From Pseudomonas sp. KU43P (GTDB lineage: Bacteria; Pseudomonadota; Gammaproteobacteria; Pseudomonadales; Pseudomonadaceae): a stretch of DNA of 64,000 nucleotides. How positions within the stretch are numbered: the stretch's first letter is position 1; each line of letters begins with the position of its first letter. A program made the position numbers and the translations under genes. The notes below the pieces were generated by a model. The model was given only the letters and a program-made list of their open reading frames with translations, had not been told where the DNA came from and searched no databases. Below are positions 7,702 to 16,981 of this stretch, piece by piece. The DNA lies in NCBI RefSeq assembly GCF_033095865.1, contig NZ_AP019365.1, forward strand, positions 2,949,501-3,013,500, written 5' to 3'.

Positions 7702-9081
7702 ATGCTGACCCCTACTGCCGCTGCGCCTGACGCCCAGGCACCCTGGGCGCTTGACTCATGGCGCAGTTGCCCTGCCCGCCAGCAGCCAGCCTACGACGAC
7801 CCGCAGGCCTTGCACCGGGCACTCGAGACATTGGGCCAGCGCCCGCCCTTGGTCGGGGCCGAACGCATCCTGCAACTCAAGGGCTTGCTGGCCGAAGCCC
7901 AGCAGGGGCGACGCTTCGTGCTGCAGCTCGGCGACTGCGCCGAACGCTTCGATCACAATGACCTGGCGAATACCACGCGCCAGGTCGCGCTGCTGCAACA
8001 GATGAGCCAGGTGCTGATGCACGGGCTGCAGTTGCCCGTGATCCAGGTGGGCCGCCTGGCCGGGCAATATGCCAAGCCACGTTCCGGTGATATGGAAGAC
8101 CGTCACGGTGTCAGTCTCCCGGTGTATCGCGGTGATAGCGTCAACGGCCATGCTTTCGACGCCGCTGCGCGTCGAGCCGACCCCCAGCGCCTGCTGCAGT
8201 CGCATGGCCACTCGGCGCGCACGCTCGATCATCTGCACACCCTGCAAGAGGCCGGTATCGACAATCTGCTGCTCGACGAACGCTGGTCACTCGCCTGGCT
8301 CGAGCAGGCCCAGGATCAAGCACGCCTGCGCCCGTTCCTCTCGCAGGTGCACGGTACGCTGCGCTTCATGCGGACCTTGGCGGGCTCGCAACCTGGCGAG
8401 TTCCTGCATCGCGAGATGTACATCTCCCACGAAGCGCTGCTGTTGGAATACGAACAGGCCCTGACCCGGCAACACACCGATGGCCGCTGGTTCAACCTGG
8501 CAACGCACTGGCCGTGGGTCGGCTTGCGTACGGCCCAGCCCGAGGGCGCCCACGTCGAATACCTGCGCGGTGTAGCCAACCCGTTGGCGGTAAAAGTCGG
8601 CGTCGATACCGACCCCGCCCAACTGCGGCAGTTGCTCGCGCAACTCAACCCCGGCAACGAACCTGGGCGGCTGACCCTGATCCATCGCATGGGTGCCGCG
8701 AACCTGCAGGCGCATCTGGGCCGTTTGATCGACACGGTCAACGCCGCCGACGCCAAGGTGCTGTGGCTGTGCGACCCCATGCACGGCAACACCCGGAGCC
8801 TGCCCTGCGGCACCAAGACCCGCGCCTTCGACGACATCCTCGCGGAAATCGCCGCCGCCTTCACCGTGCACGCCCGCCACGGCTCCCGGCTAGGCGGCCT
8901 GCACCTGGAAGCCAGCGGCGATGACGTCAGTGAATGCCTGGGCGGCGCCGTGGGGCTGCAACCGGCCGACCTCGGCCGGCGCTACCTCAGCCAGGTCGAC
9001 CCGCGGCTCAACCGTGACCAGGCGTTGGAACTGGCGGCACGCGTCAGCCTCGACGCACATGCCTGGCAGCAATGCCCTTGA
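7702..9081 (+). CDS. Class II 3-deoxy-7-phosphoheptulonate (DAHP) synthase
   Basis: A 459-residue plant/PhzC-type DAHP synthase, which joins phosphoenolpyruvate and erythrose 4-phosphate in the first shikimate step. Class II signatures are intact: FVLQLGDCAERF, GRLAGQYAKPRS, WPWVGLRT, LWLCDPMHGNT, LHLEASGDDVSECLGG and VDPRLN, supplying the metal-binding Cys, His, Glu and Asp. AGGAG lies just before the ATG. Such enzymes in secondary-metabolite clusters (for example PhzC) raise chorismate supply and escape feedback by aromatic amino acids. It overlaps the following exporter gene. A separate class I enzyme is at 30430-31491, so this copy is likely dedicated to the cluster. Confidence 0.92.
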   Translation: MLTPTAAAPDAQAPWALDSWRSCPARQQPAYDDPQALHRALETLGQRPPLVGAERILQLKGLLAEAQQGRRFVLQLGDCAERFDHNDLANTTRQVALLQQMSQVLMHGLQLPVIQVGRLAGQYAKPRSGDMEDRHGVSLPVYRGDSVNGHAFDAAARRADPQRLLQSHGHSARTLDHLHTLQEAGIDNLLLDERWSLAWLEQAQDQARLRPFLSQVHGTLRFMRTLAGSQPGEFLHREMYISHEALLLEYEQALTRQHTDGRWFNLATHWPWVGLRTAQPEGAHVEYLRGVANPLAVKVGVDTDPAQLRQLLAQLNPGNEPGRLTLIHRMGAANLQAHLGRLIDTVNAADAKVLWLCDPMHGNTRSLPCGTKTRAFDDILAEIAAAFTVHARHGSRLGGLHLEASGDDVSECLGGAVGLQPADLGRRYLSQVDPRLNRDQALELAARVSLDAHAWQQCP

Positions 9082-10283
9082 CGCCAACCCGCAACAGAAG
9101 CGCCGCAGCCATGCCAATCGTCATCTATGTGTTTTCCCTGTGTACCTTCACCTTCGGCTTGTCCGAATTCGTGGTGGCCGGGCTGGTTTCAGCCATGGCC
9201 GAAGACCTCGCCACCTCGGCCACCGCCGTTGGCTCGACGATTGCCGCCTATGCACTGGGCGCCGCCATCGGTGCGCCATTGCTGACGGCGCTGCTGCTCG
9301 GCTGGCGTGAGCGCACTGTCCTGCTGCTGACGCTGGCCGTGCTGGCGATCGGCAGCCTGGCGTTCGCCTGGGTCGGGCAGTTGCCACTGGCGAACCTGAT
9401 CCGCTTCGTGATCGGCCTGGGCCATGGGGTATTCATGGCCGTGGCTGCCGATGTGGCGGTAAAACGCGTCGATTCATCACGCGCAGGCAGGGCGATGTCG
9501 TGGGTATGGCTGGGTTTGACGCTTGCGCTGGCGTTGGGTGTACCGCTGGGCACGTTGCTTGGCAGCCTGTGGTCATGGCGGGCGGTCTTCGTCGCGCTTG
9601 GCGTGATGAGCGGGGTCAGCCTGCTCGGGCTTTGGCGCCTGATGCCTCGGGAGGCTGCGCCGGCGCTACCCACTGGCGGCCGCCTGGCCACGCTGCTGTG
9701 CCGGCCACTGCTGGCAGCGGCGAGCATTGCCATGTTGGTCAGCGTGGCGACGTTTTCGTTCCTGACCTATGTGTCGCCGTTCCTGCTCCAGGTCACGCGG
9801 GGCGATGTCGGCTTGCTGAGCCTGGCGATGCTGATGTTCGGCGCCGCTACCCTGCTCGGCAATGTACTGGGCGGCCATGCGGCGGACCGGTTCGAAACCG
9901 ACAGGTGCCTGCAGGTGGCCCTGGTGCTGCTTGCCGCGAACCTTGGGCTGCTGTACCTGGGGCGTGAGCAAGCCTGGGCGGTGGTACTGCTGGTGGGTGG
10001 GCTCGGGGCGGTGTTCTTCGCCATCGTCACCCTGTCGACCTTGCGCCTGCTTGGCATGGCCAGGCAACTGGCACCGCGGGCGACCGGGGTGGCGTCGGGC
10101 TTGAGTATCGCTGCTTTCAACCTGGGCACGGCGCTGGGAGGGGGGCTCGGAGGGTGGTTGATCGAGTGGGCCGGCCTGGGCTACTTGCCATTGGCCGGCG
10201 CGACGGCGGCACTGGTTGCGCTGTTATTGCTCAGCTACCAAGCCGCATCGGCGAAGGCCCTGCAAGTGCCTGTCAGGTCGTGA
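9072..10283 (+). CDS. MFS drug/metabolite efflux transporter
   Basis: A 403-residue 12-segment major facilitator of the AraJ/NepI-like efflux type. Hydrophobic segments start with VIYVFSLCTFTFGLSEFVVAGLV; a drug:H+ antiporter C-type loop and long segments follow to the end. The ATG at 9072 overlaps the DAHP synthase stop by 10 nt and implies coupling. An in-frame ATG at 9111 (MPIVIYVF) would remove a 13-residue hydrophilic leader and is an equally good start. Position directly after the DAHP synthase suggests export of, or self-resistance to, the cluster product. Confidence 0.85.
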   Translation: MPLTPTRNRSAAAMPIVIYVFSLCTFTFGLSEFVVAGLVSAMAEDLATSATAVGSTIAAYALGAAIGAPLLTALLLGWRERTVLLLTLAVLAIGSLAFAWVGQLPLANLIRFVIGLGHGVFMAVAADVAVKRVDSSRAGRAMSWVWLGLTLALALGVPLGTLLGSLWSWRAVFVALGVMSGVSLLGLWRLMPREAAPALPTGGRLATLLCRPLLAAASIAMLVSVATFSFLTYVSPFLLQVTRGDVGLLSLAMLMFGAATLLGNVLGGHAADRFETDRCLQVALVLLAANLGLLYLGREQAWAVVLLVGGLGAVFFAIVTLSTLRLLGMARQLAPRATGVASGLSIAAFNLGTALGGGLGGWLIEWAGLGYLPLAGATAALVALLLLSYQAASAKALQVPVRS

Positions 10284-10295
10284 AACCAAGAGCGC

Positions 10296-11435
10296 TCACG
10301 GTCGTTTGGCGCAACACCAGAGCCGGGCAATATCACGGGCCCGCGCCTGCAGCAACGCCCCTGCGTCGGCGCACGCCTGCTCCAGGCTCATCGGCCCGCT
10401 GGCCAGGGCGAAGGCGGCATCGATACCGTGAGCATAGAGCTGCTGATAGCCCTCACCCAAGGTGCCTGCCAGCACCACTACCGGCACGCCATGACGCTTG
10501 GCAACCCGTGCCACGCCCAGGGGCGTCTTGCCACGCAGGGTCTGGGCATCGAAACGCCCTTCGCCGGTAATCACCAGGTCCGCGCCTTGCACCAATGCGT
10601 CCAGCCCGGCCAGTTCGGCCACCACTTCAACCCCAGGGCGGAATCGCGCGCCCGTGAAGGCCTTGGCGGCAAAGCCCATGCCGCCTGCCGCGCCGCAGCC
10701 AGGAAACGCGCGCACGTCCTCGTCCAGCAGCTGCGCGCAGTGATCGGCAAAATGGCCCAGTGCCTGATCCAGCGCCTGCACCTGCTCGGGGTTGGCACCC
10801 TTTTGCGGGCCAAAGATGGCCGAGGCGCCGTTGGGGCCGCACAGCGGGTTGTCGACGTCGGCGGCCACTTCGACTTGTACCTCGGCCAGCCGTGGGTCGA
10901 GGTCGCTGGCATCGATCCGCGCCAGGCGGGCCAGGGCCAGACCGCCCTCTTCCAATGGCTGGCCGTCGGCATCCAGCAAGCGCAGGCCCAGGGCCCGCAG
11001 CATGCCGCTGCCGCCATCGTTGGTGGCGCTGCCGCCAATCGCCAGGACGATGCGCTTGGCACCGGCTGCCAGGGCCGCAGCGATCAATTCGCCGGTGCCC
11101 CAGGTGCTGCTGCGGCAGGCATCGCGCTGGCCGCTCGGCACCAATTGAATGCCGCTGGCCTGGGCCATCTCGATGATCGCCGTGCGGCTCTCGGGCAGCC
11201 AGCCCCAGCCGGCTTCCACGCTTTGCCCCAGAGGGCCGCGCACGCTCTGGCGGCGCAATTGGCCGTGGCTGGCAGCGAGGATGGCCTCCATGGTGCCTTC
11301 ACCGCCATCGGCCATCGGGCACTCGACCAGTTCAGCCGCCGGCAAAGCCTCGGCAAGGCCCGTGGCAATGGCGCGGGCGACACCGGCCGCGTCGAGGCTG
11401 TCCTTGAACGAGTCGGGGGCGATGACGATCTTCAT
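10296..11435 (-). CDS. garK: Glycerate kinase (GarK family)
   Basis: A 379-residue glycerate 2-kinase of the GarK/GlxK family, phosphorylating D-glycerate from ATP. Family landmarks include the start MKIVIAPDSFKDSL, CPMADGGEGTMEA, LAIGGSATNDGGSGML, FGPQKGA and the late VITGEGRFDAQTLRGKTP. It lies 112 nt downstream of cdaR on the same strand and is probably co-regulated. With the regulator and the divergent ACS transporter it forms a sugar-diacid/glycerate utilisation unit. Length agrees with the family. Confidence 0.93.
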   Translation of the reverse strand: MKIVIAPDSFKDSLDAAGVARAIATGLAEALPAAELVECPMADGGEGTMEAILAASHGQLRRQSVRGPLGQSVEAGWGWLPESRTAIIEMAQASGIQLVPSGQRDACRSSTWGTGELIAAALAAGAKRIVLAIGGSATNDGGSGMLRALGLRLLDADGQPLEEGGLALARLARIDASDLDPRLAEVQVEVAADVDNPLCGPNGASAIFGPQKGANPEQVQALDQALGHFADHCAQLLDEDVRAFPGCGAAGGMGFAAKAFTGARFRPGVEVVAELAGLDALVQGADLVITGEGRFDAQTLRGKTPLGVARVAKRHGVPVVVLAGTLGEGYQQLYAHGIDAAFALASGPMSLEQACADAGALLQARARDIARLWCCAKRP

Positions 11436-11547
11436 GAAGCTTCTCCTGTGCAGATAGCGGCATGCTGACAGCTACCGGGTTTGGCGGCCTCGGTCGAATG
11501 CACAAAATGCCCAGCCGGTTGTTTGGGCAAATGCCATTGAGCGCGGC

Positions 11548-12645
11548 TCAATCCGCCGGTAGCAACTGCAGGCCCAGGTACAGGCTGAGCATGCCCTCCA
11601 GGCGCAGGGGGTCGACTTCGCCCAGCTCGGCGATGCGCTCCAGGCGATAGCGCAAGCTGTTGCGGTGGATGCCCAGGGCGTCGGCGCAGGCCTGGCTCTG
11701 GCCATCGTGCGCGCACCAGGCACGCAAGGTCGCGAGCAGCTGGCCGCTGGCGTCTTTGGCGCGGACCCGCTGTAAGGGCTCCAAGAGCTCATCCAGTGCA
11801 TCTTCATTGCGATGGCGCCACAGCAACGCCGGCAGGCGGTAACGCGCGAGGCTCAACAGCTGTTGGTTGGGTAGCACTTCGCGGCCGTAGGCCAACAAGT
11901 CACGCACGCGTCGATAGCCACGGCGCAACTGCTCCAGGCTCTGCGCCGGGCTGCCCATGGCCATGCGCTGGACCTCCCAGCCACCGCGCAGCAGGCGCTC
12001 GATCAGCTTGTCTTCATCCAGCGCCGGCCCGACCGGGCGGCACCACAACAGCGAGTCCCGCGCCGGGCTGACGCACCAGCTATCGGGGTAGCGGTTCATC
12101 AACCAGGCCGCCAAGGTTTCGCTGGGCGGCCCGCCGCGCAATTCGAACAGGCAGGGCACGCGGGGCAACTGCGGCTTCAGGCCCAGTTGCTGAGCCTCGT
12201 CCATTAGCCGAGGCGAATCACCGGTGCCGCCCAACAACAGGGCCAGCAGGTCATCGCAGCGCTGGCGCCGCCATTGCTGCTCCACTTGCAGGTGACGCTG
12301 GGCAAGGAGCATTTCGGCTGTCATGCGCACCAGTTCGCCGAAGGTGCGCAGCTGCTGCGGGTCGCCGGTCAGGCCGAGCACGCCGATCAACCGGCCATCG
12401 AGCATCAACGGCAGGTTGACCCCAGGCTGCACGCCCTTCAGGCATTTGGCGGCGTCGGCATCCAGTTCGACGATACGGCCGTTGGCCAGAACCAATTGCG
12501 CGCCTTCGTGGCGGGTGTTGATGCGCTCCGGTTCGCCGCTGCCGAGGATCAGCCCCTGGCTGTCCATGACATTGACGTTGCACGGCAGAATGGCCATCGC
12601 CCGATTGACGATATCCTGCGCCAGGTCATGGTCCAGTTCGAACAT
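11548..12645 (-). CDS. cdaR: CdaR-type sugar diacid regulator
   Basis: A 365-residue transcription factor. The N-terminal part (about 1-135; LDHDLAQDIVNRAM, ILGSGEPERINTRHEG) is the putative sugar-diacid recognition domain. The C-terminus ends with a PucR-type helix-turn-helix (ACADALGIHRNSLRYRLERI, about 324-343). CdaR proteins activate glucarate, galactarate and glycerate genes. Here it sits between glycerate kinase and a divergently transcribed transporter, so it likely controls both from the 12646-12808 gap. Confidence 0.92.
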   Translation of the reverse strand: MFELDHDLAQDIVNRAMAILPCNVNVMDSQGLILGSGEPERINTRHEGAQLVLANGRIVELDADAAKCLKGVQPGVNLPLMLDGRLIGVLGLTGDPQQLRTFGELVRMTAEMLLAQRHLQVEQQWRRQRCDDLLALLLGGTGDSPRLMDEAQQLGLKPQLPRVPCLFELRGGPPSETLAAWLMNRYPDSWCVSPARDSLLWCRPVGPALDEDKLIERLLRGGWEVQRMAMGSPAQSLEQLRRGYRRVRDLLAYGREVLPNQQLLSLARYRLPALLWRHRNEDALDELLEPLQRVRAKDASGQLLATLRAWCAHDGQSQACADALGIHRNSLRYRLERIAELGEVDPLRLEGMLSLYLGLQLLPAD

Positions 12646-12808
12646 TGCGCGATCCTATGGCGTGTTAGGTTTTGTACTGAGGCACAGCGGCCTGCACGAT
12701 ACGCTGTGCAAAAGCACAAAGACAGGCGCGTCGCACTCCCCGAGACTCGTCAGGGCGAGCGCCGGCACAGGCGACGCGGCGACAACCATAACAACAGAGA
12801 TCACGATC

Positions 12809-14137
12809 ATGGCACACAGCCCTGCCCCTGACCAAGGCACCGAGAACACCCGCAATGCGCTATACCGGCGCATTACCCTGCGCTTGATTCCGTTCATTTT
12901 CATCTGCTACCTGTTCAACTACCTGGACCGCGTCAACGTCGGCTTCGCCAAGCTGCAGATGCTCGATGCATTGAAGTTCAGCGAAACCGTGTACGGCCTT
13001 GGTGCCGGCATCTTCTTCATCGGCTACGTACTCTGCGGCCTGCCCAGCAACCTGGCGCTCAACCGCTTCGGCCCACGGCGCTGGATCGCGGCGATGATGA
13101 TCGCCTGGGGCAGCTTGTCCACCTGCCTGCTGTTCGTCACCACCCCTACCGAGTTCTACACCTTGCGCCTGCTGACTGGCGCGGCCGAGGCCGGCTTCTT
13201 CCCGGGCGTGGTGCTGTACCTCTCGCGTTGGTTCCCGGCCGACCGCCGTGGCCGCATCATGGCCCTGTTCATGTCGGCGATCCCGGTGTCGGGCCTGCTG
13301 GGCGGGCCGTTCTCGGGCTGGATCCTCGAGCACTTCGCCGCCGGCCAACACGGCCTGGCCGGCTGGCAGTGGATGTTCCTGATCCAGGGCCTGCCGACCG
13401 TGGCCCTGGGCGTGCTGGCCATCCGCATGCTCAGTGACGGTTACCAGAAAGCCGCCTGGCTGAGCCCGGCCGAACGCCAACTGATTGCTGCCGACCTGCA
13501 GGCCGACGCCGCGAGCAAGCCGAACACCAGCGGCGACAGCGTGCTGGCCGTGCTCACCAACCCGCTGATCTGGACCTTCGGTTTCGTCTACTTCTGCATC
13601 CAGAGCGGCGTGTACGCGATCAACTTCTGGCTGCCGTCGATCATCAAGAACATGGGCTTCGACAACCCGCTGCTGATCGGCTGGCTGAGCGCCATTCCGT
13701 ACCTGCTGGCCGGGGTATTCATGATCATCTGCGGCCGCTCGGCCGACCTGCGCAACGAGCGCCGCTGGCACCTTGTGGTACCGATGCTGATGGGCGCACT
13801 GGGCCTGTTGATCGCAGTCAACTTCGCCGGCAACCCAACCATCGCCATCCTCGGCCTGTCGATCGCCACCATGGGCGCCCTGACCGGCCTGCCGATGTTC
13901 TGGCCGATGCCGACCGCGCTGCTGAGCGCCAGTGCCGCAGTGGCGGGCCTGGCGATCATCAACTCGGTGGGCCAGATGGCGGGCTTCCTCAGCCCGTACC
14001 TGGTGGGGTTCATCAAGGACCAGACGGGCTCGACCGATGCTGCGCTGTATTCGCTGGCAGCGTTGATCGTGCTGGGCAGCCTGGTGGCCCTGCGGGTTTC
14101 CCGCGCCGGGGTGTTGAAGGCCGCTCGGGCCAATTGA
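12809..14137 (+). CDS. MFS transporter of the anion:cation symporter (ACS) family
   Basis: A 442-residue permease with the family signature near the N-terminus (FNYLDRVNVGFAKLQM), the MFS loop (RWFPADRRGRIMALF) and twelve hydrophobic segments. ACS members import organic anions such as glucarate, galactarate, tartrate and phthalate. The ATG at 12809 is chosen because the frame upstream is intergenic sequence and this start puts residues 20-45 as segment 1. Divergent to cdaR and near glycerate kinase, so a sugar diacid or glycerate is the most likely substrate; the exact one cannot be told. Confidence 0.88.
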   Translation: MAHSPAPDQGTENTRNALYRRITLRLIPFIFICYLFNYLDRVNVGFAKLQMLDALKFSETVYGLGAGIFFIGYVLCGLPSNLALNRFGPRRWIAAMMIAWGSLSTCLLFVTTPTEFYTLRLLTGAAEAGFFPGVVLYLSRWFPADRRGRIMALFMSAIPVSGLLGGPFSGWILEHFAAGQHGLAGWQWMFLIQGLPTVALGVLAIRMLSDGYQKAAWLSPAERQLIAADLQADAASKPNTSGDSVLAVLTNPLIWTFGFVYFCIQSGVYAINFWLPSIIKNMGFDNPLLIGWLSAIPYLLAGVFMIICGRSADLRNERRWHLVVPMLMGALGLLIAVNFAGNPTIAILGLSIATMGALTGLPMFWPMPTALLSASAAVAGLAIINSVGQMAGFLSPYLVGFIKDQTGSTDAALYSLAALIVLGSLVALRVSRAGVLKAARAN

Positions 14138-14145
14138 GGCGACAA

Positions 14146-14190
14146 GGGGCCGCGCTGCGGCCCATTCGCCGGCAAGCCGGCTCCCACAGG
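14146..14190. repeat. REP element (single)
   Basis: GGGCCGC-gct-GCGGCCC forms a short hairpin at 14147-14163, followed directly by the REP core CGCCGGCAAGCCGGCTCCC and CACAGG. It lies just after the ACS transporter and probably acts as its 3' hairpin. The same core recurs as inverted pairs at 19469, 22095, 26775 and 31870. Confidence 0.75.
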
Positions 14191-14312
14191 TACTCCACCG
14201 CCCTTGAAAGCAGTGATTTGGCGGCGATAGGCACCCCGCCGATCGTCAGATCAACGCATCTCCCCCACCACCGCGGCGTCAAATGTTTCCAAAGCCCCTT
14301 TGGAGAACCTTC

Positions 14313-15833
14313 ATGACCCAGCACGCCGTGGCCCGCCTCGAACAGCTCGACCCCAAACGCCCCCTGCGCGTGCAGGCTGGCAGCGAAGAAGTGATCCTGG
14401 TTCGTCAGGGCGAGCAGGTCCATGCCTACCAGGCCGATTGCCCGCACGCCGGTGCTCCGCTGGAGGAAGGCGTAGTCTGCAACGGGCTGCTGGTGTGCCC
14501 TTGGCACAAGGCCGCGTTTGCCGTCGACGAAGGCGCCGTTTGCGAGCCCCCGGCGCTGGCTGACCTGCGCCGCTACAAGGCGTGGGTCAAGGATGGCGAA
14601 ATCTGGGTCGATGACCAGCCGTTGCCGCGCGTCGGTGCGCCCCGCCACAGCGATGCCCGCTGCTTCGTCGTGATCGGTGCCGGCGCCGCCGGCTCGGCGG
14701 CGGTTGCCACGCTGCTGGCCAACGGCTTTGCCGGCAAGCTGATCTGGCTCGACAAGGAACGCCAACCGGCCTACGACCGAACCGCGCTGAGTAAATTCGT
14801 GCTTGCCGGGGAAATGCCCGCCGACGAGGTGCCCGCGTTGCTGGAGTCTGACCAGCTACGCCAGGGCCAGCTGGAACGGCGCCTGGGCAAGGTGCGCACG
14901 CTGGATGCTGGCAAGCGCCAGATCACCCTGGCCGACGGCCAGCGCATCGACTATGACGCCGCCCTGCTGGCCACCGGCGGCAAACCACAGCGCCCCGCCG
15001 TACCCGGTACCGACCTGCCAGGGGTCATGACGCTGCGCACGCGCGAAGACGCCGCACGCCTGCTCGATGCCGCCGAACCGGGCCAGCCGGTGGTGATCGT
15101 CGGCGACGGTTTCATCGGCCTGGAGGCTGCCTCGGCCCTGCGCAAGTACGGCGCACAGGTGCATGTGGTGAGCCGTCACCAGGTGCCGCTGGCCAAGCAG
15201 CTTGGTGAGCGCATCGGCAGCTGCATCCGTGAACTGCACACGCGCAAGGGCGTGGTGTTCCATGGCCCGACCGAGGTCACGCGTTTCAGCGGCTCGGGGA
15301 AGGTAGACGCCGTGGAGCTGGCCAATGGCGAAACGCTGCGCACTTCGCTGGTGCTGCTCGGCACCGGGGTCAAACCCGCCACCGCTTTCGTGCAAGGCGT
15401 GCCGTTGCACGCCGATGGCGCCTTGCTGGTGGACGCTGAACTGCGCGCCGCCGACGGTTTGTGGGCCGCGGGCGATATTGCCCGCTTCCCCCTCGCTGGC
15501 CACCCGGTGCGCATCGAACACTGGCGCCTGGCACAACAACACGGGGTGATCGCCGCCGCCAACATGCTTGGCCAGCAGCGCCGCTACGACGATGTGCCGT
15601 TCTTCTGGACCTACCAGCATGGGCGCACCTACGAAGTGCTGGGGCATGCGCAGCACTGGGACGACATCGTGTATGTCGGGCAGCCGGAGCAAGGCGACTT
15701 CATTGCCTTGCAGTGTGTGGGTGAGCAGGTCGTGGCAGTCATCGCCAAAGGCTACTCGGACGCCATGGCGCTGTTGTCACAACGGATGAAGCGGCCGCTG
15801 AGCCGGGAGCAGGCCCTGGAACTGATCGGTTGA
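14313..15833 (+). CDS. Rieske-domain NAD(P)H/FAD ferredoxin reductase-like protein
   Basis: A 506-residue fusion. Residues 1-100 are a Rieske [2Fe-2S] domain with CPHAGAPL and CPWHKAAF ligand motifs (C-x-H, C-x2-H). The rest is a pyridine-nucleotide-disulfide oxidoreductase: FAD motif VIGAGAAGSAA, the NAD-binding VIVGDGFIGLEAASAL and ATG-type loop LLATGGKPQRP, then the FAD aspartate in GLWAAGDIARFP. The layout is that of AIFM3-like and dioxygenase-reductase proteins. The ATG at 14313 has GGAGA in front and replaces an upstream in-frame ATG at 14283. No oxygenase partner is next to it, so its electron acceptor is unknown. Confidence 0.87.
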   Translation: MTQHAVARLEQLDPKRPLRVQAGSEEVILVRQGEQVHAYQADCPHAGAPLEEGVVCNGLLVCPWHKAAFAVDEGAVCEPPALADLRRYKAWVKDGEIWVDDQPLPRVGAPRHSDARCFVVIGAGAAGSAAVATLLANGFAGKLIWLDKERQPAYDRTALSKFVLAGEMPADEVPALLESDQLRQGQLERRLGKVRTLDAGKRQITLADGQRIDYDAALLATGGKPQRPAVPGTDLPGVMTLRTREDAARLLDAAEPGQPVVIVGDGFIGLEAASALRKYGAQVHVVSRHQVPLAKQLGERIGSCIRELHTRKGVVFHGPTEVTRFSGSGKVDAVELANGETLRTSLVLLGTGVKPATAFVQGVPLHADGALLVDAELRAADGLWAAGDIARFPLAGHPVRIEHWRLAQQHGVIAAANMLGQQRRYDDVPFFWTYQHGRTYEVLGHAQHWDDIVYVGQPEQGDFIALQCVGEQVVAVIAKGYSDAMALLSQRMKRPLSREQALELIG

Positions 15834-15912
15834 AGCGGTGGGGCGGCGCTTTCAAAGGGGCGTGCTTGTGTGTAAAACAGACGCTTCCCCTCCGTGCACA
15901 GGATGCTTCGAC

Positions 15913-16923
15913 ATGATCTACCGCCCCCTCGGCCACAGCGGCCTGCAAGTCTCCGCGCTCACCCTGGGCAGCATGATGTTCGGCGAGCAGACCAGCACCG
16001 AAGATGCGTTGCGGATCATCGACAAGGCCTGGGACCAGGGCATCAACTTCATCGACACCGCCGATGTGTACAACGCCGGCCGTTCCGAGGAGATCGTCGG
16101 CGAGGCCGTGGCACGTCATCGTCAGGACTGGGTGGTTGCGTCCAAGGTCGGCATGGGCCCCACCGATGGTTTGCCCAACCGCAGCGGCCTGTCGCGCAAG
16201 CATATCTTCAACGGGATCGACGCCACGCTGACGCGCATGCACCTGGACTACCTGGACATCTATTACCTGCACCGTGAGGACCACAAGGTGCCGTTGGAAG
16301 AAACCGTGCGCGCCATCGGCGACCTCCTGCAGCAAGGCAAGATCCGCTACTGGGGCGTGTCCAACTACCGCGGCTGGCGCATCGCCGAGATCTGCAACGT
16401 CGCCGAGCGCCTGGGCGTGGCCAAGCCGGTGGTGAGCCAACCGCTGTACAACATCGTCAACCGCCAGGCCGAACCCGAACAGCTGACCGCCGCCGCCTAC
16501 CATGGCTTGGGCGTGGTGCCTTTCAGCCCGCTGGCCCGTGGCGTGCTCAGCGGCAAGTACGCGCCGGGCGCCGCCCCCGAAGCCGGTAGCCGTGCCGCCC
16601 GCCAGGATAAACGCATCATGGAAGTGGAGTGGCGCCAGGAGTCACTGGCCATCGCCCGCGAGATCCAGGCCTATGTACAGGCCAAGGGCGTGGGCATGGT
16701 CGAGTTCGCGATCGCCTGGGTGCTCAACAGCCAGCTGGTCAGCTCGGCGATTGTCGGGCCACGGACCGAGGCGCAGTGGGACACTTACGGTGGTGCCCTG
16801 GGGGTGAAGATCACAGCGGAGGATGAAGCCTTCATCGACTCGCTGGTGACGCCGGGGCATGCGTCGACGCCTGGGTTCAACGATGTGGCGCATTTTGTCA
16901 GTGGGCGACTGGCTCGGCGCTGA
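15913..16923 (+). CDS. Aldo/keto reductase
   Basis: A 336-residue NADPH-dependent aldo/keto reductase of the YajO/Tas-like group. Visible: MIYRPLGHSGLQVSALTLG at the start, INFIDTADVYNAGRSEEIVG with the catalytic Asp and Tyr, DYLDIYYLHRED with the catalytic His, IRYWGVSNYRGW, and SSAIVGPRT near the end for the cofactor phosphate. The catalytic Lys lies in VVASKVGMG. Start at 15913 is chosen because residues encoded upstream have no family match. It follows the Rieske reductase by 79 nt on the same strand. Confidence 0.92.
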   Translation: MIYRPLGHSGLQVSALTLGSMMFGEQTSTEDALRIIDKAWDQGINFIDTADVYNAGRSEEIVGEAVARHRQDWVVASKVGMGPTDGLPNRSGLSRKHIFNGIDATLTRMHLDYLDIYYLHREDHKVPLEETVRAIGDLLQQGKIRYWGVSNYRGWRIAEICNVAERLGVAKPVVSQPLYNIVNRQAEPEQLTAAAYHGLGVVPFSPLARGVLSGKYAPGAAPEAGSRAARQDKRIMEVEWRQESLAIAREIQAYVQAKGVGMVEFAIAWVLNSQLVSSAIVGPRTEAQWDTYGGALGVKITAEDEAFIDSLVTPGHASTPGFNDVAHFVSGRLARR

Positions 16924-16981
16924 AGTCGAGGCCGCACGGCCAGGAGCCCAAGGCCCCTGGCCGAACCGCTCGGCGCAAGCG

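Noticed and set aside
12646..12808. Search for a clear CdaR operator between cdaR and the ACS transporter
   Set aside because: No convincing palindrome or promoter hexamers could be picked out by eye.
14283..14312. Upstream ATG as start of the Rieske-reductase gene
   Set aside because: The ATG at 14313 has GGAGA right before it, and the extra ten residues match nothing in the family.
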